Below, in pieces: positions 17,149 through 26,924 of a stretch of DNA of 39,479 bases. Within the stretch, counting starts at the first letter, position 1. Each line of letters opens with the position of its first letter. The translations under genes and the position numbers were made by a program. The notes beneath the pieces were generated by a model. The model made no database searches, had not been told where the DNA came from, and saw nothing but the letters and a program-made list of their open reading frames with translations. This stretch comes from an uncultured Gammaproteobacteria bacterium (lineage in GTDB: Bacteria > Pseudomonadota > Gammaproteobacteria > Pseudomonadales > UBA5518): contig CAJADV010000012.1 of the NCBI GenBank assembly GCA_903938575.1, positions 1 to 39,479 of the forward strand, read 5' to 3'.

Positions 17149-19374
17149 ATGCCCGTCATGAGTAATACGCCCGATCCCGCAGTGCTGGCAGGCTTCTGGG
17201 ATTTCGCTCCCGATGCGCTGCTCGCGGTCGATACCGAGGGCCGCATCGTGCACGCCAACGCGCGCGCATCGGAGATGTTCGGCTACGCCCCGGGCACGCT
17301 GCAGGGGCTGCCTCTCGACGCACTCATCCCCGCGCGCTTGCGCGAGGGCCATATGCACATGCACGCGATGTTCATGCACTCGGGCAGTACCCGCGAGATG
17401 GGCGCCGGCGGAGGGCTTCTGGCGCTGCGCCGTGATGGCAGTGAATTTCCCGTCGAGATCAGCCTTAGCCACTTCCGCCGCGATGATCAGGGGCTCGCCC
17501 TCGCCGCTATCCGCGACATCACCAGCAGGGCGCGGCAGGAGCAGCAATTGTCGGAGGCGCGTGATGCCGCCCTGGTGGCCGGTGCTGCCAAGATCCAGTT
17601 CCTGGCGACGATGTCGCACGAGATCCGCACGCCGCTGAACTCGGTGGTCGGGCTGGTGCACCTGATGCAGGGGACGCGTCTTGATCCCCGGCAGGCCGAT
17701 TTTCTCGGCAAGATAGACAAATCGGCCCGCTCGCTGCTCGCCATCATCAACGACATCCTCGATTTTTCGAAGATCGAGGCCGGTGGGCTCACCGTCGAGG
17801 AGACCGAGCTCGATCTCGAGCAGGTGCTCGAGACCGTGGCGGCGCTCAGTTCAGCCAAGTCGCACCAGAAGGATCTCGAGTTCCTGGTGCGCGTCGCGCC
17901 GGACGTGCCGATGCTGCTGCGGGGGGATCCGCTGCGGCTGTCGCAACTCCTCGGCAACTACTGCAGCAACGCGGTGAAGTTCACCGAGCGTGGCGAGGTC
18001 CTGCTTGCGGTCGATGTGCTCGAGCAGGGTGTCGATACCGTGAAGCTGCGCTTCGCGGTGAGCGATACCGGCATCGGACTCTCGCCGGAGCAGTTGGCGC
18101 GGCTTTTCGAGCCCTTCCAGCAGGCCGATTCCTCGACGACGCGCAAATACGGCGGCACGGGTCTCGGCCTCGCGATTGCCCGCCAGCTTGCGGAGCTGAT
18201 GGGCGGTGAAGCGTGGGTGGAGAGCACCGAGGGCGCGGGCAGCACGTTCTACTGCACGGCGGTGTTCGGCTTGCAGCCAGACCGTGCCCAGAAGACCTTC
18301 CTGCCCGGCCCGGACCTGCATGGCCTTCGCGTGCTGGTGGCCGATGACAGCCCGACCACCCGTCGCATACTGGTAGAGGCGCTCGAGAATTTTTCTTTCA
18401 CGGTCACGGCTGTGGATTCCGGTGCCGCGGCCATCGTGGCCTGCGGTCATGACGCAGCGGCATGGGATCTTCTGATCATCGATCGCGAAATGCCCGACAT
18501 GAATGGCGTCGAGACGCTGCGGCGCGTGCGCGCGGCAGCAGGCAGCGCGAGCGCGCCGGCGATCCTGCTCACCATGCACGGCAGCAACGACCTCCACTCC
18601 GCCGCGGGCGAACTCGGCATCCGCAAATTCCTCCCCAAGCCGATCAGTCACTCGAGTCTGTTTGACGCGATCATGGCGGTGTTCGGTGCGTCCGCAGCCC
18701 TCGGTGGCAGCGCGGCTGGCATGGCTCCCGTGGACCCCGCCACGGATCGGCTGCGCGGAGCCCGAGTCCTGTTGGTCGAGGACAACGAGACCAACCAGTT
18801 GGTCGCCTCCGAGATCCTGATGCAGCGCGGGCTGGTGGTCGATGTCGCCAACAATGGCCAGGAAGGCGTCGACCAGGTGGCGCGCGCGAGCACGCCCTAT
18901 GACCTTATTTTCCTCGACATCCAGATGCCCATCATGGACGGCTACGATGCGGCTCGCGCGATCCGCCGCTTGCCGGGTGGCGCGCGTGTCCCGGTCGTGG
19001 CGCTCACCGCCGAGGCGATGGAAGGCACCCGAGAAAAATGCCTGCAGGCGGGCATGAACGACTACATCGCCAAGCCGCTCAAACCCGTAGAAATCTTCCG
19101 CGCGCTCGAGCGCTGGATCGGCGCTGCTGAACTGGTGAGCGCGCCACGGCCCGTAATCCATGCCGAATTACGGGTACTGATGCTGCGCCTGGTGACCCTG
19201 CTCGAGCGCGATGATCTTGGCGCGGTGAGCTGTATGGATGAACTGGCGGCCCATCCGGAGGCCGCGCCGCATGAAATGGAGCTCGGGCGAGTGGCCGTGC
19301 TGATTCGCGGTTTCCAGTTCGAGCGTGCGCTCGAGCGACTTTCGCATTTTCGCAGCCTCATCGATCCCGAATAG
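17149..19374 (+). CDS. PAS hybrid histidine kinase with two receiver domains
   Basis: A 741-residue cytosolic hybrid sensor kinase without membrane segments. Domain order: PAS (about 12-125, including [20 protein letters not shown]), HisKA with phospho-accepting His157 ([10 protein letters not shown]), HATPase with N box [11 protein letters not shown] and G boxes DTGIGLS and [10 protein letters not shown], receiver 1 (Asp445, Thr475, Lys497), receiver 2 (Asp590, Thr620, Lys642), and a C-terminal helical tail (668-735). Both receivers keep their phosphorylation residues. There is no Hpt domain. Two starts are possible, ATG at 17149 or 17158. The gene sits between SnoaL-like and EthD-like genes, nine bases before the latter, so it probably senses something linked to the pathway. 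The tail resembles that of the ATPase-less kinase at 34418-36442. Confidence 0.93.
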   Translation: MPVMSNTPDPAVLAGFWDFAPDALLAVDTEGRIVHANARASEMFGYAPGTLQGLPLDALIPARLREGHMHMHAMFMHSGSTREMGAGGGLLALRRDGSEFPVEISLSHFRRDDQGLALAAIRDITSRARQEQQLSEARDAALVAGAAKIQFLATMSHEIRTPLNSVVGLVHLMQGTRLDPRQADFLGKIDKSARSLLAIINDILDFSKIEAGGLTVEETELDLEQVLETVAALSSAKSHQKDLEFLVRVAPDVPMLLRGDPLRLSQLLGNYCSNAVKFTERGEVLLAVDVLEQGVDTVKLRFAVSDTGIGLSPEQLARLFEPFQQADSSTTRKYGGTGLGLAIARQLAELMGGEAWVESTEGAGSTFYCTAVFGLQPDRAQKTFLPGPDLHGLRVLVADDSPTTRRILVEALENFSFTVTAVDSGAAAIVACGHDAAAWDLLIIDREMPDMNGVETLRRVRAAAGSASAPAILLTMHGSNDLHSAAGELGIRKFLPKPISHSSLFDAIMAVFGASAALGGSAAGMAPVDPATDRLRGARVLLVEDNETNQLVASEILMQRGLVVDVANNGQEGVDQVARASTPYDLIFLDIQMPIMDGYDAARAIRRLPGGARVPVVALTAEAMEGTREKCLQAGMNDYIAKPLKPVEIFRALERWIGAAELVSAPRPVIHAELRVLMLRLVTLLERDDLGAVSCMDELAAHPEAAPHEMELGRVAVLIRGFQFERALERLSHFRSLIDPE

Positions 19375-19382
19375 GACACGTC

Positions 19383-20072
19383 GTGGAAAAACTCGTTTAT
19401 CTCCTGCACAAACCGCCCGCAGCCGCCATGGACGCTGATTTTATCCGGCGTCTGCGCGAGGAGCTGGCACCCGCGCTGCGCGCGCGTGGGGCCACCGGCA
19501 TCGTGCTGAACGTGGCCGATCTGAACGAGCCCGTGCGCCTTGCCGCGCCCTCGCGTCTGGTGGGGGAGTGGGATGGCCTCGCAGCGGCGGTGCATCTCTG
19601 GCTCGACAGCGTGGACGCGCGCTTTGCCATCGAGGCGGCGCTCGCGCCCTTCGCCAGCAGCCTGAGCGGGTATCTGGTTACCGAGTCGGTGGTGCAGAAG
19701 ACGCCACGCAGCTGGCGCGATGGCGAGCGCCGTCCGGGCGTCACCCAGCTCGCGTTGATCGCCAAGGCGCCCGATGTGAGTGACGAGGACTTCTATCACA
19801 ACTGGCAGCAAGGTCACTCCGCGCTGTCTTTTGCGCTGCATCCGCTGCGGCTCTCCTATGTCCGCAACGATGTGGCGCGGGTGCTGACGCCCGGGGCGCG
19901 CAATTACCGCATGATCGTGTTGGAGCACTGGGCGGAGCTGCGCGATTTCACCGAGGACGCGCGCTACTTCGGCACGCCCGAAGTGCTCCTGGAAATGTAT
20001 CGGGAGCTGCCCGGCTTTGCCGACAGCTCGAGCACCACCACCGGACCGATGAGCGAATATGCGTTCGGCTGA
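19383..20072 (+). CDS. EthD-domain protein
   Basis: This 229-residue protein appears to hold two ferredoxin-like (dimeric alpha/beta barrel) halves. The second half, from about residue 118, carries an EthD-like pattern: LALIAKAPDVSDEDFYHNWQQGHSAL, with the acidic and His residues of the family, and a later REYVLEHW-like strand (YRMIVLEHWAEL). EthD-family proteins accompany P450s and other oxidases in ether, steroid and xenobiotic degradation, with poorly defined roles. The gene ends 14 bases inside the next gene (SDR), so the two are likely translationally coupled. Its position in an oxidative cluster with two P450s fits the family's usual context. Confidence 0.8.
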   Translation: MEKLVYLLHKPPAAAMDADFIRRLREELAPALRARGATGIVLNVADLNEPVRLAAPSRLVGEWDGLAAAVHLWLDSVDARFAIEAALAPFASSLSGYLVTESVVQKTPRSWRDGERRPGVTQLALIAKAPDVSDEDFYHNWQQGHSALSFALHPLRLSYVRNDVARVLTPGARNYRMIVLEHWAELRDFTEDARYFGTPEVLLEMYRELPGFADSSSTTTGPMSEYAFG

Positions 20073-20838
20073 TCTCCCCCAGACATCGCTTGCCGGCAAG
20101 GTGGCGCTGGTCACCGGCGCCGGCAGCGGCATCGGTCGTGCCGCAGCCTTTGCTTTCGCGGCGCGCGGCGCCGCGGTGGCGGTGGTGAACCGCACGGCGT
20201 CCAAGGGGCAGGCCGTTGCCGCGGAGATCCGCGAGACGGGCGGCAGGGCAGAGTTCATCGCCGCCGACATGCGCGACCCGGCAGCCATCGAGGCCATGGT
20301 CGCGCGCACGCTGGAGCACTTCGGGCGTCTCGACTGCGCCTTCAACAACGCAGGCCTCAGCCTGCCTCCGCGCGGCTTTCTCGAGCACTCGCTCGCGGAC
20401 TGGCGCGAGATCATCGAGGTCGATCTCACGGCCGTCTTCCTCTGCATGCAGCACCAGATACGCGCCATGCTTGCCACGGGCGGCGGAGCGATCGTGAACA
20501 ACGGCTCCGGCGCCAGCATCATGGGCGCGCAGGGGATGCCGCACTACACCGCCGCCAAGCATGGGTTGTTGGGGTTGGTGAAAGTGGCCGCGAAGGAGTT
20601 TGCCTCGCAGGGCATTCGCATCAATACGGTGTGCCCAGGTGTGATCGACACCGCGCCCATGCGCGCCTTCGTCGACTCCATCGGTCCTGCAGGCAAGGCC
20701 TTCATGCATACATTGCCCGGTGCACGCATGGGCGAGCCCGAGGAAGTCGCGCGTGTGGTGGCGTGGTTGTGCAGTGACGAGGCGGCGTATGTCTCGGGTG
20801 CCACACTGGTTGTCGACGGCGGGATGCTGTGTTTCTGA
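20059..20838 (+). CDS. Short-chain dehydrogenase/reductase
   Basis: A classical 259-residue SDR. The coenzyme motif TGAGSGIG (19-26), NNAG (96-99), catalytic Ser150, Tyr163 and Lys167 (YTAAK) and the PG motif CPGVIDTAPM are all visible. The C-terminus has the usual ending GATLVVDGGM. The residue after the second strand is Asn (VVNRT), which favours neither cofactor clearly. It overlaps the EthD gene by 14 bases and is followed 13 bases later by the Ldh-family gene. It would oxidise a secondary alcohol or reduce a ketone in the same pathway as the divergent P450s and alcohol dehydrogenase. Confidence 0.95.
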   Translation: MRSADLPQTSLAGKVALVTGAGSGIGRAAAFAFAARGAAVAVVNRTASKGQAVAAEIRETGGRAEFIAADMRDPAAIEAMVARTLEHFGRLDCAFNNAGLSLPPRGFLEHSLADWREIIEVDLTAVFLCMQHQIRAMLATGGGAIVNNGSGASIMGAQGMPHYTAAKHGLLGLVKVAAKEFASQGIRINTVCPGVIDTAPMRAFVDSIGPAGKAFMHTLPGARMGEPEEVARVVAWLCSDEAAYVSGATLVVDGGMLCF

Positions 20839-20851
20839 GCGCATCGCGCTG

Positions 20852-21916
20852 ATGGTTGCGCCTGCGCGCGTTCCGGTGCCCGTGTTGCGGGCCTTTGCCA
20901 CCGACGTATTCCGCGCAGCCGGCCTCGCCGATGCGCCCGCCGAGCGCATGGCAGAAGGCTTTTTGCAGGCCGATCTGCTCGGCTTCCATACCCACGGCCT
21001 TGCGCTGCTGCCACTGAACCTCGACTGGATACGCCAAGGGCTCACGCGCGTCACGGGTGAACCGCGCGTGGTGTCCGGGAGGGGTGCTGCGCTGAACGCC
21101 GATGCCGACTACCTCGGCGGACCGCTGGTCATGGACTGGGCCTGCGCGGAAGGCATGCGGCGCGCGGACGCGCACGGTGTGGCGGTGCTCACCATCCGCA
21201 AGAGCCAGCATATCGGCGCCCTGGCGCCGCACCTGCTGCGGATCGCCGAGCAGGGCTTTGCCGCCTTCGCCATGATTGCCACACCCGAGGAGAGTCTGGT
21301 CACGGTGCAGGGCGCGCGCGAGCGGCTGTTCTCCACCAACCCGTTCGGATTCGCTTTTCCCACCACCGGCGAGCCGTTGCTGCTCGATATGAGCCTTGCC
21401 GTGACTGCGGCCGGACGCGTGCGTGTGTTCGAGGCCGAGGGCAGAGCGCTGCCCGGTCCGTGGCTGCTGGATGCCGCGGGCAATCCCACCGACGATCCCG
21501 GCGCGCTCGGCACGGGCGCGCTGTTGCCGGTGGGTGGCATCGATCACGGCCACAAAGGGTCGGGATTGCTGCTGTGGAGCGAGATGTTCGCGGCCTGTCT
21601 CGGCGGCTGGGGGCGGCTGGATCGCACCGGCGATGACGATGCCAATTCGATCTATCTCGCCGTGCATCACCCCGATGCCTTCGGCGGTGCCGACGCGGTG
21701 CGCCGTCAGGCCGCGCGCGTGGTGGAACTCTACGAGGGGCTGCAACCGCGCGGCGAGCAGCAGGGGCCGCGGGTGCCTGGGCGCCGCGCGTTGGCGCAGC
21801 GGCGCGAGGCTCTGGAGCTCGGGCTGCTGCTGCCCGAGCGCGTGCACGCGGCACTGCTCACGGCCGCACGGGATTGGGCGGTGAGCGTACCGCCGGAGAT
21901 CGCCCGCGCCGGCTAG
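20852..21916 (+). CDS. Ldh-family (malate/L-lactate/sulfolactate-type) dehydrogenase
   Basis: A 354-residue NAD(P)-dependent 2-hydroxyacid dehydrogenase of the Ldh_2 (ComC/YlbC) family, which is unrelated to classical lactate dehydrogenase. The conserved segment GFHTHGLALLP (His46/His48) corresponds to the family's SHG active-site motif. ERLFSTNPFGFAFPT is the conserved NP.(A/F) cofactor segment, and the HGHKGSGLLLW stretch matches the family's KG(Y/S)GL motif. The ATG at 20852 lies 13 bases after the SDR stop; earlier in-frame starts would overlap that gene heavily. It is the last gene of the plus-strand operon. Its stop shares a CTAG tetranucleotide with the stop of the convergent MFS gene. 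Confidence 0.9.
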   Translation: MVAPARVPVPVLRAFATDVFRAAGLADAPAERMAEGFLQADLLGFHTHGLALLPLNLDWIRQGLTRVTGEPRVVSGRGAALNADADYLGGPLVMDWACAEGMRRADAHGVAVLTIRKSQHIGALAPHLLRIAEQGFAAFAMIATPEESLVTVQGARERLFSTNPFGFAFPTTGEPLLLDMSLAVTAAGRVRVFEAEGRALPGPWLLDAAGNPTDDPGALGTGALLPVGGIDHGHKGSGLLLWSEMFAACLGGWGRLDRTGDDDANSIYLAVHHPDAFGGADAVRRQAARVVELYEGLQPRGEQQGPRVPGRRALAQRREALELGLLLPERVHAALLTAARDWAVSVPPEIARAG

Positions 21917-23094
21917 CCCGCGCGCCTTGCCTCGGCAAAGTCCGCCTCGCCCGGCAGCAGCGACACGATGGCGGTGGCGATCAGCGCCACGCCAGCAAGG
22001 CCCAGTTGCAGCCGGTCGAAGCCACCGCTCTTCACCACCGGCCCCAGTGCCCAGACGGCCGCGGAGCCCACGCTGAAGGAAATCGCGAGTCGCATCCCGC
22101 TCACGCGCGAGCGCATCGAGTCGTCGATGTAGCGGGCGACCATCGCGTCGTTGAAGGGAATGGCACCGAAGACCGCGACCATGCAGGCGGTCACCGCCAG
22201 CAGCCAGCCCCAGCCGCTCGCCTGCGAGGCAAGTGCAAACAGCAGCACCTGCGTGCTCACGATGCCGAGAAACAGAGGTTTCATGGGTACCCGATCGATC
22301 AGCCTTCCCACCACCACCTGCGAGCAGGCGGCGACGGAATAGACCAGGGCGAGCAGCATGCCGAGGGTGCCGGGATCGGTGACGATGTCACGGAAGCGCT
22401 CGGCCAGCAGTTGGGTGTTGCCGTTGGTGGTGACGTTGAAGAGCAGACTGCCCATCGAGGCGCTTGCCACCATCACGCCGAAGGTGCGTCGCGCGAGCGC
22501 CGGGGGCAGGTGCACGCCGATGGCGCCCGTGCCTCTGGCAGGGGCTGCCTGTTCGGGTGGCGCAGTGAGCGCGAAGGCGACGCCCGCCGCGATCGACACC
22601 AACCCCGGCACCACGAAGGCCGCGCGCCAGCCGGCGTGCTGCACCAGCAGTCCGGTGGACAGCGCCGCGAGCGCGATGCCGAGGTTCCCGGCCAGACCGT
22701 TCACGCCGATCACCGCGCCGGGGCGCAGCGAGCCCCGCAGCAGCATCGGTATCGCCACGGGGTGGTAGATCGCCGAGAAGGCGCCCAGCACACCGAGTGC
22801 GAGGGTGATCTGCAGTGGCGTGCGCGTGAGCGCCACCGCGCAGGAACTCAAGCCGATGCCGAAATAGAACACCAGCATCATGCGACGCCGGCCCCAGAGA
22901 TCCCCGAGACGCCCGGCCGGCACCGAGCCCAGTCCGAACATCACGAATGCGCCCGTGGCGCAGGGCATCAGGTCTTCCCAGCGCGCGAGGCCGAAGTCAC
23001 GCGCGATGGCCGCCACCGCGGTGGCGAAGATCAGCAGGAACAGGTGATCCAGCGCGTGGGCCAGATTGAGCAGCAGCGAGGGGATCCGAGGCAT
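21913..23094 (-). CDS. Major facilitator superfamily transporter
   Basis: A 393-residue, twelve-helix MFS transporter. The loop 2-3 signature GRLGDLWGRRR (family G-x-L-a-D-x-x-G-R-[RK]) is present near residue 64, and the second-half counterpart GRLIDRVPMKP after helix 8. The best match in plan is to drug/sugar efflux-type MFS permeases that alternate between opened states by proton coupling. The start at 23094 is seven bases after the selO stop, so it is the third gene of the DUF3604-selO-MFS operon. The substrate is unknown; the neighbouring oxidative cluster is a hint only, since that operon runs the other way. Confidence 0.92.
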   Translation of the reverse strand: MPRIPSLLLNLAHALDHLFLLIFATAVAAIARDFGLARWEDLMPCATGAFVMFGLGSVPAGRLGDLWGRRRMMLVFYFGIGLSSCAVALTRTPLQITLALGVLGAFSAIYHPVAIPMLLRGSLRPGAVIGVNGLAGNLGIALAALSTGLLVQHAGWRAAFVVPGLVSIAAGVAFALTAPPEQAAPARGTGAIGVHLPPALARRTFGVMVASASMGSLLFNVTTNGNTQLLAERFRDIVTDPGTLGMLLALVYSVAACSQVVVGRLIDRVPMKPLFLGIVSTQVLLFALASQASGWGWLLAVTACMVAVFGAIPFNDAMVARYIDDSMRSRVSGMRLAISFSVGSAAVWALGPVVKSGGFDRLQLGLAGVALIATAIVSLLPGEADFAEARRAG

Positions 23095-23101
23095 CCGCGC
23101 C

Positions 23102-24667
23102 TCAGGAACTGCACGAGAGCATCGAGCAGCCCGCGCGGTTACGTGCCCACTCCGGGCGGCGCGCGGCGAAGGCCTCGCGGCCCGGTTGCTCCGTGTACGG
23201 GTGGCGCAACACCTCCATCAGCGTGTGCAGCGTGCTGGTGTCGCCGGCCTCGGCGCTGTCGATGGCCTGCTGCGCGAGGTAGTTGCGCGGCACATAGCAG
23301 GGGTTTGCGGCCTGCATCCGCGTGCGACGTTCTGCCGGATCCAGTGCGTCCTCGCGCACGCGTGCCGCATAGCGCTGCAGCCACGCGAGTAACGGTGCTT
23401 CTGAGGTGGTGCGTTTTGCGGGGTCGTAGAAGGCTGCCTCGAAGGGCGCGAGTGCAGGCGCCTCGATGTCGAGCCCGGCGAGTGCGCGGAAGAAAATCGT
23501 CATGTCTGTCTCGGCCGCATGCAGCAGCCCGTACAGCGCCTGCATGAGAGATTCGTCGGCGGTCTCGCAGGCGCGCAGCCCCAGCTTGGCCGTGGTATTG
23601 GCCCTATCAGCAGCAAAGAAGCACTGCACGAAATGCTGCAGGGCTTCCTCGAGCGGTGCGGCATCCTGCATGAGCGGCAACAGGGCATTGGCCAATTGCG
23701 CGAGGTTCCAGTGCGCCACTCGGGCCTGATGACCGAAGCGGTAGCGCCGTCCGCCGGCATCGGTGGTGTTCGGGGTCCAGTCGGGGTCGAAATCGTCGAT
23801 CCAGCCGTAGGGGCCGTAGTCGATGGTGAGTCCGAGTATCGAGAGGTTGTCGGTGTTCATCACGCCGTGCACGAAGCCCACGCGCATCCAGTGCGCGATC
23901 ATCACCGCGGTGCGCTCACAGACTTCGCGGAACCACGCGATGCGCCGCGCTTTCTCCGGCAGTGCTGCGAGTTGGGGGAAGTCCCGCGCGATGGTGAAAT
24001 CGACCAGGCGTTGCAGCAGCTCGACCTCGCCGCGCGCGGCGGGCAGCTCGAAGTTGCCGAAGCGGATAAACGAGGGCGCCACGCGGCAGACGATGGCGCC
24101 GGGTTCCTGCCGCGCGCGGCCGTCGTAGAACATGTCGCGCAGTACACCTTCGCCGGTGGTCACCAGCGAGAGCGCGCGGGTGGTGGGCACCCCCAGGTGA
24201 TGCATCGCCTCGCTGCAGAGGAACTCGCGCAGCGAGGAGCGCAGCACGGCGCGACCGTCGGCGCTGCGCGAATAGGGTGTGGGGCCGGCGCCCTTCAGTT
24301 GCAGCTCCCAGCGCTCGCCCTGCGCGTTCACCGTTTCACCGAGCAGGATCGCGCGGCCGTCGCCGAGTTGCCCGGCCCAGTTGCCGAACTGGTGGCCGCC
24401 GTAGTTGGCGGCATAGGGCTGCATGCCCGGGAGCAGGCGGTTGCCGCCGAAGACATCGGCAAACCAGGAGGCCTCGGCATCCGCGGCGTTGAGTCCCAGC
24501 AGCGCCGCGCACTCGGGCGACCAGGCGAGCACGCTGGGCGCGGCCACCGGCGTGGGCATCACCCGCGACCACAGTGCCGCGCGCACCTGACGGATGCGCG
24601 AGCCTTCCTCCGGGTCGCCTGGCAGTTCGGTGATGAAACGGTTGTCAAAGCGCAGGCTGGTGTTCAT
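23102..24667 (-). CDS. selO: SelO (YdiU) protein adenylyltransferase
   Basis: This 521-residue pseudokinase-fold protein belongs to the SelO family, which transfers AMP to serine, threonine or tyrosine residues of target proteins in redox homeostasis. The family sequences [34 protein letters not shown] (Lys125, nucleotide-binding), Glu148 in [10 protein letters not shown], and [20 protein letters not shown] (Asp273, Asn274, Asp283) are intact. The C-terminus ends in CSMLSCSS; in eukaryotic SelO the cysteine third from the end is selenocysteine, here it is Cys519. The start at 24667 overlaps the TGA of the DUF3604 gene (ATGA). A longer frame continues upstream but only as a shadow of that gene. 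Confidence 0.97.
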   Translation of the reverse strand: MNTSLRFDNRFITELPGDPEEGSRIRQVRAALWSRVMPTPVAAPSVLAWSPECAALLGLNAADAEASWFADVFGGNRLLPGMQPYAANYGGHQFGNWAGQLGDGRAILLGETVNAQGERWELQLKGAGPTPYSRSADGRAVLRSSLREFLCSEAMHHLGVPTTRALSLVTTGEGVLRDMFYDGRARQEPGAIVCRVAPSFIRFGNFELPAARGEVELLQRLVDFTIARDFPQLAALPEKARRIAWFREVCERTAVMIAHWMRVGFVHGVMNTDNLSILGLTIDYGPYGWIDDFDPDWTPNTTDAGGRRYRFGHQARVAHWNLAQLANALLPLMQDAAPLEEALQHFVQCFFAADRANTTAKLGLRACETADESLMQALYGLLHAAETDMTIFFRALAGLDIEAPALAPFEAAFYDPAKRTTSEAPLLAWLQRYAARVREDALDPAERRTRMQAANPCYVPRNYLAQQAIDSAEAGDTSTLHTLMEVLRHPYTEQPGREAFAARRPEWARNRAGCSMLSCSS

Positions 24668-26544
24668 GGGGCGGGCGGCTGGTACCAGATCGGCGAGGAC
24701 CAGGCGCGCTCCTGGATGGTGGCGGGCGAGGGTGCGGGAACGCCGAGGGTTTTGGCGTCGTAGGTGGACCAGCGCGGGGTGGGAATTTCCAGCACGCGCA
24801 CGTACCAGAAAGCCGGCTGCGCCGGATCGAAGCCCGGGTCTTCCCAGACCGCATGCAGTTCGGCTGCACCGATGTCGTTGCGGTAGCTTGCATTGGGCAC
24901 ATCCACGGTCGATCCGACGGCTGGCAGCTTGCCGCTGGTGGGGTCTGTCTGGCGCCCGCCTGACCACGCCACGTCGTGGATGGATTCGTGGGTGTCGCCG
25001 TTGGCGTCTAGCCAGCCTTTCACCACCTGCACCCGATCGAGGTTCGCGCCTTGCGGGTCGCGGCTCGCGGAGATTGCGATGCGTGGCGCGCGTGAGCCCG
25101 CCGGTGGCGCGGCAAGATCACCGCCCATCGGCACGCCGCCGGCATAGGCGAGTGCCACGAAATCCGGCTCCTCGGTGAGCGAGGGCGAGAACTCCCAGCC
25201 GGCGAAGACACGCAGCGCGATGCGCGTGCCCGAGGTGGCGTAGGTCTCGCGGCGACGCAGCGCGTCGTAGATGGATTCGCGCCGGTTTTCCTCGGCCCAC
25301 ACGGCCGCGAGGCCCGCGGCGCTGTAGGCAGTGCCCACGCCCGCTGCCACGGCCGGCGCGTTGCGTGCCAGCCGTTCGAGGCGCTGCTGCGGTGTGCCAT
25401 CGAGGCGCGCGAGCTTGCCTTGATAGTTGTCTTCTTCCACGGGTGAATTCGCGTTGTGCGAATCCGAGGAGCCGATCATCGCGAAGCGGTACGGGTTCAC
25501 GCCGATCGATGCGCCGAGCGCGAGCCCGGTTTTCAGCGCGTCGCGCACGTAACTGCCGGCGGGCTGCGAGGGCGGCGGCATGGCCTTGCCCGACATGCGC
25601 GCATTCCACAACTCGAAGTCCGCGAACTCGTCTTCCGCCGAGAGCAGGGGGTGCGCTTCGGACTGGCCCTTGATCTGCACCATCTCGACCACCGGCTCGT
25701 TCAGCAGTCGGGTGCGCGCCCACGCGGCGTCCACCGGCTTGCCGTCCGAGGTGGTGCGTGCCCACATGCGGCCGTCGCTGGCGTTGGAGTTGTGGGGGAT
25801 GGCCATGCCCTCGACGCCTTTGGCGCGCTGCGCATCGAGGAAGGCCCAGAGGTCTTCGGGCTTCTCGGAGTCGAGTCGCGAGAACGGCAGCGCGGGCACT
25901 GCGGAGCTGCGGAAAATCACGTTGCGGTGCAGATTGATCTCCTCGGGCGTGCTGGTCCATTCGTAGCCGATCAGGGTGCTGAAACGCCCGGGCTCGTTAT
26001 GGCGCTCGGCGGCGTCGATCACCTGTTTCCAGGCGGCGCTGCTCACCTCGGGAAGGTCGAGCATGCGTTCGAGTTCGCCGTGTTTGGCGGCATCCTCGGC
26101 GATCGCCATCAGGGCCTTGAAGGCATCCGCCGGGTCGTTGCTTGCGAAGAGCTTGGCGACGGGCAACTGCGAAAGCGCGCTGCCGGGGTTCAGGAGTTCG
26201 CGCATCGAGCCGAGATACTCCGAGTGCTCGGTGACGGCGGCGAAATCCAGCGCGCGCTTCAGGCGCATGGGGTAACCCGCGCCGTGCATGATTTCCTCGC
26301 CCTTGGCATAGCGGTAGGCGTCATCTGGCAGGGCGCGGGCGCCGGTGCTGAAGGCATCGGCCGAGAGGCTGGTGTGGATGTGCAGGTCGCCGAAGAGCAG
26401 GGTGCGCGGCGGGGCGGGCGCCGTGGCGACGGTCGTTGTCACGGCATCCGCGTTGCCCTTGGCCGCTGTGGGCTCGCGCGAACCGCAGGCTGCCAGTGCC
26501 AATGCGGCCCCGAGCAGCAGGAAGGGTCTGGTGTGCATGGCCAT
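24664..26544 (-). CDS. DUF3604 lipoprotein (PHP-like metal-binding fold)
   Basis: A 626-residue protein of the DUF3604 family. The N-terminal signal peptide ends in LAAC (Cys20), so it is a predicted lipoprotein. The conserved start of the mature domain, [15 protein letters not shown] (His55, His57), and VTEHSEYLG (His107) resemble metal ligands of PHP-type phosphoesterases; further family blocks GSSDSHNAN and [13 protein letters not shown] are present. The family's substrate is not established; the fold suggests a metal-dependent hydrolase in the periplasm. GGGGAAG lies just before the chosen ATG at 26544; an ATG six bases further in is an alternative. It overlaps selO by four bases (ATGA), a tight coupling of a periplasmic protein with a cytosolic AMPylator. 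Confidence 0.9.
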   Translation of the reverse strand: MAMHTRPFLLLGAALALAACGSREPTAAKGNADAVTTTVATAPAPPRTLLFGDLHIHTSLSADAFSTGARALPDDAYRYAKGEEIMHGAGYPMRLKRALDFAAVTEHSEYLGSMRELLNPGSALSQLPVAKLFASNDPADAFKALMAIAEDAAKHGELERMLDLPEVSSAAWKQVIDAAERHNEPGRFSTLIGYEWTSTPEEINLHRNVIFRSSAVPALPFSRLDSEKPEDLWAFLDAQRAKGVEGMAIPHNSNASDGRMWARTTSDGKPVDAAWARTRLLNEPVVEMVQIKGQSEAHPLLSAEDEFADFELWNARMSGKAMPPPSQPAGSYVRDALKTGLALGASIGVNPYRFAMIGSSDSHNANSPVEEDNYQGKLARLDGTPQQRLERLARNAPAVAAGVGTAYSAAGLAAVWAEENRRESIYDALRRRETYATSGTRIALRVFAGWEFSPSLTEEPDFVALAYAGGVPMGGDLAAPPAGSRAPRIAISASRDPQGANLDRVQVVKGWLDANGDTHESIHDVAWSGGRQTDPTSGKLPAVGSTVDVPNASYRNDIGAAELHAVWEDPGFDPAQPAFWYVRVLEIPTPRWSTYDAKTLGVPAPSPATIQERAWSSPIWYQPPAP

Positions 26545-26622
26545 CGGGCTTCCCCTGGTGAAGGCGCTGCGAGTGTAGCCGAAGCGGGGCGTGTTTCTCG
26601 CGCTGGAATCGCCCGAGCCCGT

Positions 26623-26799
26623 TCAGGCCGGCAACACCCGGATGTTGATCACGCTCCCCAGCAGCGAGCCCGCCTGCAGCAGCGTGGCGTATTCACGCAG
26701 CCGCTCGGCGATCAGCTGATTCGCCTCCAGATCGATGCCCTGTGGGCCTTCTGCACCGCACAGGCTGATCGATTCCACGAAGCTTGAGATTGATGTGTG
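26623..26799 (-). pseudogene. Possible remnant of a gene (58-codon open fragment without start)
   Basis: In the 380-bp gap between the DUF3604 gene and the next plus-strand gene, one minus-strand frame is open for 58 codons between an in-frame stop at 26802-26800 and TGA at 26625-26623. It has no plausible start codon near its beginning. The translated segment looks like real protein: ISLCGAEGPQGIDLEANQ followed by a helix-like LIAERLREYATLLQ and the end SVINIRVLPA, with coding-type codon choice. I do not recognise the family. It may be the C-terminus of a decayed gene or chance. The rest of the gap shows nothing I can support. Confidence 0.3.
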
Positions 26800-26924
26800 T
26801 CAGTTCGTGCGCGCGCAGTCCTCGGTAGATTCGCAAGGGGGCACTGTGATGATCCGATTCCGGGTTGTGTGCGTGATGTCCGAACATCAGGGGAGGCCGT
26901 CATGTCCGGGATGGCCGATGGTCG

